From Beverwykella pulmonaria (lineage: Eukaryota; Ascomycota; Dothideomycetes; Pleosporales; Melanommataceae), in the NCBI GenBank assembly GCA_001599595.1, contig BCHH01000008.1:2637563-2701562 (forward strand): DNA of 64,000 nt. The letters run 5' to 3'. The notes beneath the pieces are model-generated. The model was given only the letters and a program-made list of their open reading frames with translations, ran no database searches and was not told where the DNA came from. A program made the position numbers and the translations under genes. Shown here piece after piece: positions 59,801-64,000 of this stretch (within the stretch, counting starts at the first letter, position 1; the number at the start of each line of letters is the position of its first letter).

Positions 59801-60789
59801 TCTTCATGGCCTGTAATCAAAGTAGAGATATGAGCACAGCCGGAGCGGGTATTGGAAGTATCAACATTGTAGGCTAGGCTTTTGTGTAGCGTAGGGTAAG
59901 ACCCGCTTTCGAAATCGGGCCCTTCAAGCTCAAGAAGTTCTTTGAGTTCGATGCGTTCATCGTTGGATAGGCAGGTCCAAGTTTGTAGACGGATTCGATC
60001 TGGCTGCCATGAGGCCCAGCTTGGCCAATCTTCACACAAGTTGGCGAGCATGGGAGAGAGTGTGGAGCCAGCGACATTGAAGAGGTAAGTAGAGGTGGCA
60101 GCCCGGTTGATCCATGTAAGATCCATTCGAGAGGATTTTAATCCAGCTACAAAAGCTGCACAGGAGCGTTGCTGGATTGTTGAGGTCAACGGGAGGAGAA
60201 GTGATGGATCGGGAAGAGTCCTGATGAGGAGTTGGTCGAGGGCGATTGGCCGCGGCGGTTGTTGTTCTAATGTAGATTGGATGTAGTTCCTAAGACCCAT
60301 AGCCCAGCTGATTTCGGTGTCATCAATGGCTGTGGGATTTGCCTCTCGCACTTGTGGGAGGATAGCAAGGAAGGCCAGTGCTCTGGCATTGGAGTGCTCT
60401 GCGTCGAGCATCGAACGGAGTAATATTCGGACATCATTTCGCTCAAGCATGTGCACGCATGAGAGGATATGCGTCGGTCCCAAGACTTTATTCGTTATCA
60501 GACTGCTTAGGTGCTTGCTCCATTGTGTCTGTGTGAGTTCTTCGCTCTTCACCAGGTAGAGGTTGGCAAGAGCTTGGAGATGTGAGAGTGACAAATCTTC
60601 TCCGTGTCTTGACGCATGGCTTTCGAAGGACTGTACTTCTTTCGCCCACGCTTCGGTGGGTATGAGAGATGTCTGGTGGACGGCAGGAGTGTTGGTGGTG
60701 ACCGGTGTGTTTAAACGAGGCAGAGTGGATTTTCCAAACAATTTCCGCAATCGAGCACCCGCCGAGGGCCTCTCCCCTGTGACTTCCAT
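56833..60789 (-). CDS. Large intronless protein with C-terminal PARP-type ADP-ribosyltransferase domain
   Basis: A single frame of 3.96 kb from ATG 60789 encodes 1318 aa. About 980 N-terminal residues appear helical, with no domain I recognise. A possible zinc-binding cluster (CCIVCGNTCSALW ... CQVSCSLLW) comes near residue 1060. The segment LIDLRNDHLVLDLLITMIYG follows. The ART core spans ~1187-1290: VVFHGTSLDRLYAI (His1192), GRGIYLADEPAMSMSYA (Tyr1227), then VLLGCELIG and VVPNERMVAVRYVFIF. The third catalytic position is not a clear Glu, so mono-ADP-ribosylation, as in the PARP6/8/16 group, is more likely than polymer synthesis. Fungal relatives that I recall can carry an E2 ubiquitin-conjugating domain after the ART core; this one ends 30 residues after it. 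Confidence 0.87.
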   Translation of the reverse strand: MEVTGERPSAGARLRKLFGKSTLPRLNTPVTTNTPAVHQTSLIPTEAWAKEVQSFESHASRHGEDLSLSHLQALANLYLVKSEELTQTQWSKHLSSLITNKVLGPTHILSCVHMLERNDVRILLRSMLDAEHSNARALAFLAILPQVREANPTAIDDTEISWAMGLRNYIQSTLEQQPPRPIALDQLLIRTLPDPSLLLPLTSTIQQRSCAAFVAGLKSSRMDLTWINRAATSTYLFNVAGSTLSPMLANLCEDWPSWASWQPDRIRLQTWTCLSNDERIELKELLELEGPDFESGSYPTLHKSLAYNVDTSNTRSGCAHISTLITGHEDYDNLRVDEILEQMLAILDKVLLMPPKALISFREFYSHKPIDVESIDGMAAAAGTQELDIFCGFSQAVCSASNGVQLTSTILLLPILSDTCDAGLRQRMAPKFVQIIEDNLRQLQQRLRETIKIKRHPMEVINRISSIAMSLSKAEWFTDHLSPGTKVTISQMPDGNSINTLFKLRERYSGLPTNTPSPLVEILNKYFLGRFGGRSCPSSVDKIVDSLVSIWSAPVDRERRELAYGIVTTVAMPLTVRAECLQGMMDTPDQLMRDLWSIIGVASDKNCVPLARLIVSRNIPLNASYGCWHHMLHWIFEEQRDKLGYTVSSVDEWFAWLDDLTKVADMWKGQLPCNNVLLQPKMLSWMHNLAEKHLPALRRLQKHLIGSVGLQWILRGLQHHSTIIPCLELMNPSVTRTLDPVIESVFDSLDSNGSNIARFCKTLALLNQMSEEGAHLCLRVLGMYKDSKKAAAEYFVNSWLKRDDIEVLDKHAVRGYARALGLQLDLDGKTVLSRMDAATALLRSSFKTIISEVESIEASRRVLQLHNARKTSALVQQIGISVSISPYSGSEFPPSLINVVERVGECEFELLYPLTHLKPLQRIAMAIGSARALIVRVLLNPASGESSFCMHLHPDNNPRPKEHESHRPWSVVRHSTDENAPDGPICYGKPERINYQLSRTLHRYLAKRSHTCSLEHLYNVMLAEIGNFANCCIVCGNTCSALWRSTTCQVSCSLLWRRSSLQVRLIDLRNDHLVLDLLITMIYGAASSGSGALLRGCPVNAGSVVQTLRFIPALPTLQSAPDMGAAVRNLGTSVEKILSWVTHNYRGFLACATGDFKIPNMPGVTQFVLANQNPEHHSAFSQSAQLGRVVFHGTSLDRLYAILCDGLKNLSHTPLQKNGACGGRGIYLADEPAMSMSYAPPFINGWAGSSFSNIRVLLGCELIGPQSLIPSSYYVVPNERMVAVRYVFIFAQNATPPRRKDIESAMKSAYSALRSGIA

Positions 60790-61160
60790 AGCTTTACCAA
60801 ATCCCCAACCCAGCGGATTCTAGGATGAGAGGTTGGTTTGGTAGTTTTGACAGTTAAGCCGAGTAGAGCTAAGCGTAGAATTTAATACTGTTACAAACCT
60901 TGCGGACCACCCAAGAGAGCAAGGCTGTATCCAAGGCATAAAGGGTAGCGTACATGCTCTTTTTCGTCTGTGCTAGAATGCAAGTCGACCACCCGGATAC
61001 TGGTTTCCCAAAGCAATGAGACCGCAGTGGAACCATGTCGCCAAGAACATCATCTGTCGTAGGGAAGGCGTCGGAAAAGGAAAAAAAAAAAGAGGACGAA
61101 GCCCTCGGACCAGTTACGCCGACCAGTTACGCCAACCAGTACACATTCTCGACCAGATAT
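60790..61160. other. Short intergenic region
   Basis: The region between the PARP start and the stop of the next minus-strand gene contains a run of A (61080-61090). No gene is seen. Confidence 0.5.
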
Positions 61161-62507
61161 TTACTTTATCGTGCCCAGATAACGCGCAGCCTGCCCAATG
61201 AGGTCGCCCGCTTTATGCACGCATGTGCGATTAGCAATGGCATCTCTCACGACATCGCCAATGGAGCAGTCGAATGGTTGTCTTGTGACGCTGTCTGTTG
61301 CCGGTACGCGGAGTCCATCGAGCGCGCGCTGCTCTGCCGCTGGTAATGTGGCTGCGTACTGGCCGAATTCGTCCAACACTTGCCGACTTGGCACCTGGTC
61401 AGCCGTCTGGTCGGCGAGCAAAACAGTCGACAAGTTCTGCAGCTTGGTAATAGTTGCTGGCCTGATTCCCAGGGCCATAGTGCGCTGCTCTACCTGTTGT
61501 GCAGCCAAGGATCGTCCTAGCGGGTGCTGTACCAGAGTCTGGACGTCGTCGGCGCTGAACATGGCTTTAGTTACTGGGTTCCGCATTACACCGCCAGTCA
61601 CGCGTAGACACTTGACCAGTTCGGTCAGGTCCCACGCATAATTGTCCTGTGATACCCAGAAATGGGAACGCGGGATGTCTGCAACGGCATCGCCATACAT
61701 GGTTTCGCTATTTGCGTATGCCTTGTTGAGTTGCTCGTGCTCGATGTGCATTAGTGCTATGGCCGGGCGAGAGTGCAGCGGCGCGGAGAGTGCCGCGGCC
61801 ATGGCCTGCACCCGCTGCACAAGAACATCTCTGATGGCATCCCCGTCGCCGCTTGCAGAGGGAGGATTCAAACTCCGCCACCACTGTACAACCAATGCCA
61901 GGTCATCTATCGCGATATCGACCGCTTCATCCGGCTGTGCCTCCATCAATTCTGCCACGTGGCGAGCACTTGGAGGTGCTGATGGCTCCTGCACAGACGA
62001 GAAACGCCCGTCAACAATCGCCTGAAGTTTGTCGAGTTGCTCCGTCCAGACGGCGATGTCGTCGTCGTTAGCGTCTCCAAGAGCCTGGTGGTACAGCACA
62101 TCTGTATCTGCCAGCAGGTTGCTGGCTCGCCATCGTACAGCTGCAATATCGCTGACGAGTTTCTGCTCCATCTTTGTCCGCTCATCGTCCGTCTGGGGCA
62201 TTCTTGGGGCGGCATTCTGAGATGTGGCTTTGGCCTTGGATGTCGATCTCGATGTCGGGGATTGCACTTTGCTGTTGTATGTTGGCAGTGATGAGAGCAG
62301 TTCCTGGGCCTCGACGGACTCAGGACAAAGTCGCAGTACTTCCTTTGCCATATCCACGGCCTCTGAAGTCCATCCGATGGTCACATAGTGTTGCATCAGG
62401 ATTGTGCTCGCCGTGATAGCCGGTGGATGCAGTGCGATAGTTTCCCAAAGCTCACCGATGAGTGAGGAGGAATGTGTTTGGGGTGAGAAGGGCCGGCCGA
62501 ACCGCAT
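61161..62507 (-). CDS. Uncharacterised fungal protein with TPR-like N-terminus (448 aa)
   Basis: A single frame from ATG 62507 encodes 448 aa. A TPR-like helical pair sits near residues 28-75 (ILMQHYVTIGWTSEAVDMAK, EVLRLCPESVEAQELLSSL). A charged Ser-rich linker is followed by a predicted helical middle. The C-terminal domain contains GGVMRNPVTKAMFSADDVQT, VQHPLGRSLAAQQVEQ and DSVTRQPFDCSIGDVVRDAI. The two NPVTK/DSVTRQPF segments look like a repeated U-box-like pattern without cysteines, but I cannot assign a domain. I recall similar proteins as hypothetical in other fungi. It is co-oriented with the PARP gene, 372 bp upstream of it. Confidence 0.72.
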   Translation of the reverse strand: MRFGRPFSPQTHSSSLIGELWETIALHPPAITASTILMQHYVTIGWTSEAVDMAKEVLRLCPESVEAQELLSSLPTYNSKVQSPTSRSTSKAKATSQNAAPRMPQTDDERTKMEQKLVSDIAAVRWRASNLLADTDVLYHQALGDANDDDIAVWTEQLDKLQAIVDGRFSSVQEPSAPPSARHVAELMEAQPDEAVDIAIDDLALVVQWWRSLNPPSASGDGDAIRDVLVQRVQAMAAALSAPLHSRPAIALMHIEHEQLNKAYANSETMYGDAVADIPRSHFWVSQDNYAWDLTELVKCLRVTGGVMRNPVTKAMFSADDVQTLVQHPLGRSLAAQQVEQRTMALGIRPATITKLQNLSTVLLADQTADQVPSRQVLDEFGQYAATLPAAEQRALDGLRVPATDSVTRQPFDCSIGDVVRDAIANRTCVHKAGDLIGQAARYLGTIK

Positions 62508-62855
62508 TTTAGAAGCAACAGATTACCTGAAGCAGATAGAAGAAGGAATGAATCGTCTGCGTAAGAGATTGATGGATCGGTTGATGAATAGATTGGCAGA
62601 GTCCAAAAGCAGTTTATACTAGGGGAAGAAATGATGTTGGGTTGAGAAAAGGAACTAAGGGGTTTCCATCCAATAATGTGAGTTCCTACTTGCCGAGCTT
62701 CCTGGCCTCGACTTCATCTCAGAATCATGCACTACGGATCTGACAGCATGAATGAGCATCGAAAAATGGTGAGTAGGAGTACTGCATACTCCTATATGAT
62801 CTAAATTATAAGGCATATTGAGGCAGTACGTCATCGAACACAAGTGAACAAGTTC

Positions 62856-63359
62856 TCAAAGTTCCGCCGTCTCGCTCCTCCCCGTCCCATCGTCTAATAC
62901 AGGCGATACTGGTTGCAGCCCTTCGATTCTGTGGTGAATTTCCAACAGAATTGCCATCTCCGATGGCTCCCACTCCCCCTTGGCCTCCATCCAGCCCTGA
63001 ACGATGTTGCGAATATCCAACAGTGCACCGGCCGCTTGTCGCTCCTTTTGTAGCACGATCGGTTTGTTGACCTCAAAAACGTCCCCCAGGTTCGAAATAT
63101 AAACGTTGAGTGCGTAGATCTCGCGCAATAGCTGTCGGCACGCTCGTGGTTCCTCGGGTGTGATAACGTCACCTGGTTCGCGCGAGACCGCCTCGGGGTA
63201 TGAAACCAGCGGCTGGCGGATGAGTCTCCCTTGGATTTGCGGGACCAAGTCCTCGAGAGGCTTGACACGGGTAAAATATTGAACCACTCTATCTTTTAAG
63301 GAACGTTTTGGGGATGGCGGATGGTGTTTTCGCGAACTAGGCGTTGTTGTGGTGTCCAT
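62856..63359 (-). CDS. Small uncharacterised protein (167 aa)
   Basis: A single frame from ATG 63359 encodes 167 aa. A basic, Ser/Pro-rich N-terminus (SSRKHHPPSPKRSLKDRVVQ) is followed by helices (LLREIYALNVYISNLGDVFE, EWEPSEMAILLEIHHRIEGL). There is no signal peptide, membrane segment or known domain. Composition looks coding-like and the frame is well defined, but I cannot name a family. Confidence 0.6.
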   Translation of the reverse strand: MDTTTTPSSRKHHPPSPKRSLKDRVVQYFTRVKPLEDLVPQIQGRLIRQPLVSYPEAVSREPGDVITPEEPRACRQLLREIYALNVYISNLGDVFEVNKPIVLQKERQAAGALLDIRNIVQGWMEAKGEWEPSEMAILLEIHHRIEGLQPVSPVLDDGTGRSETAEL

Positions 63360-63668
63360 ATTATCCGTGGCACGAACAATGACTATCGGAGCTGTTTCTC
63401 TGCTGGCTACCCTAGTTTTGCCTATCTAGGTTGAGAGTTTATTTAGGGTATTTGTATGTGCAAATTGTGGGGAAATAGATCGAAACGAATGATCTTCGCG
63501 GGAGAAACCGCGGTCTCTGATGCTGAAGCGGGGGATTCCTCGCTCCCGTGAGTCATTTTCGACCCAGCGGAAAGATCCGTCAGAATGACAAATAAATGGC
63601 TGGTCGAAAATCTGCCTTCCAAAATGATTGGTACAGTCTCGTTAGCAACCCTTGCTATTCGAGAGACT

Positions 63669-64000
63669 GGTTACATCGGCAAAATGTAAATTAGCATCTG
63701 GTTACTGTGGTTAACCATGGTTAACCATGGTTAGCTAGGTTAGTGAGATTTGGTGGTTAGTGAGATTACGAGAGCCTCATTTGGCGAGTCGCGATTACCG
63801 TGATTAGCTATGGTTACCAGGAGCAATCTATACTAGTATCTGGTTACCCTGATTACTTAGGTTACATCGGCAAAATGTAAATTAGAATCTGGTTGTTGTG
63901 GTTAACCATGGTTAACCATGGTTAGCTAGGTTAGTGAGATTTGGTGGTTAGTGAGATTACGAGAGCCTCATTTGGCGGGTCGCGATTACCGTGATTAGCT
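63669..64000. repeat. 191-bp tandem repeat, truncated by window edge
   Basis: GGTTACATCGGCAAAATG occurs at 63669 and again at 63860, followed by nearly identical sequence to the window end. The period is 191 bp with about 1.7 units visible. Each unit contains the palindromic run GGTTAACCATGGTTAACCAT and several GGTTAG/GGTTAC words. It continues outside the window, so total length is unknown. Confidence 0.9.

Noticed and set aside
1..64000. CRISPR arrays, operons, rRNA genes
   Set aside because: The window is fungal nuclear DNA; no regularly spaced direct repeats or rRNA-like sequence were seen.

Overview
The window is nuclear DNA of a filamentous ascomycete (Pezizomycotina). Supporting this are short GT-AG introns of about 50-110 nt with CTAAC-type branch sites, a het-c homologue, an FMF-1/Ste11-type HMG protein, HET-domain and LPMO genes, and C-to-T damage in dead genes that looks like RIP. 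I cannot name the species. Exon joins were worked out by hand from splice signals, reading phase and family resemblance. There is no transcript evidence behind them.

Left part (1-32.4 kb): mostly conserved housekeeping genes. In order: the 3' end of a TilS-like tRNA-lysidine synthetase homologue (+); a RING/TRAF zinc-finger protein (-); a Syn8-type SNARE (+); HET-C (-), which shares a 1.2-kb promoter region with a 986-aa ankyrin-repeat protein (+); a UBTD-type ubiquitin-domain protein (-); a PH-domain, Lys/Glu-rich Meu6-like protein (-); a SulP/STAS/cNMP-binding transporter (-); the GINS subunit Psf1 (-); and an HMG-box regulator (-). A 4.6-kb stretch at 19.6-24.2 kb holds no gene that I can support.

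Middle and right part (32.4-56.8 kb): an accessory region with low gene density, AT-rich stretches and repeats. It holds a small secreted cysteine protein, a decayed ABC-transporter fragment, an intact AA9 LPMO spread over seven exons, a HET-domain protein, an AA11 LPMO, a secreted HEXXH metalloprotease and a divergent paralogue without the zinc motif, a decayed hypothetical gene, and two related LTR-like elements. Each element has TGTTGG/CCAACA ends, a perfect 5-bp target-site duplication and a variable array of CACGTGAT boxes.

Right end (56.8-64 kb): an intronless 1318-aa protein with a C-terminal PARP-type ADP-ribosyltransferase domain, two uncharacterised fungal proteins, and a 191-bp tandem repeat that runs off the window edge.

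The best findings are structural: an 8-nt microexon in het-c, a start codon alone on the first coding exon of the UBTD gene, two apparent GC-AG introns in PSF1, the hidden AA9 gene, the protease/pseudoprotease pair, and the LTR-like family with TSDs.
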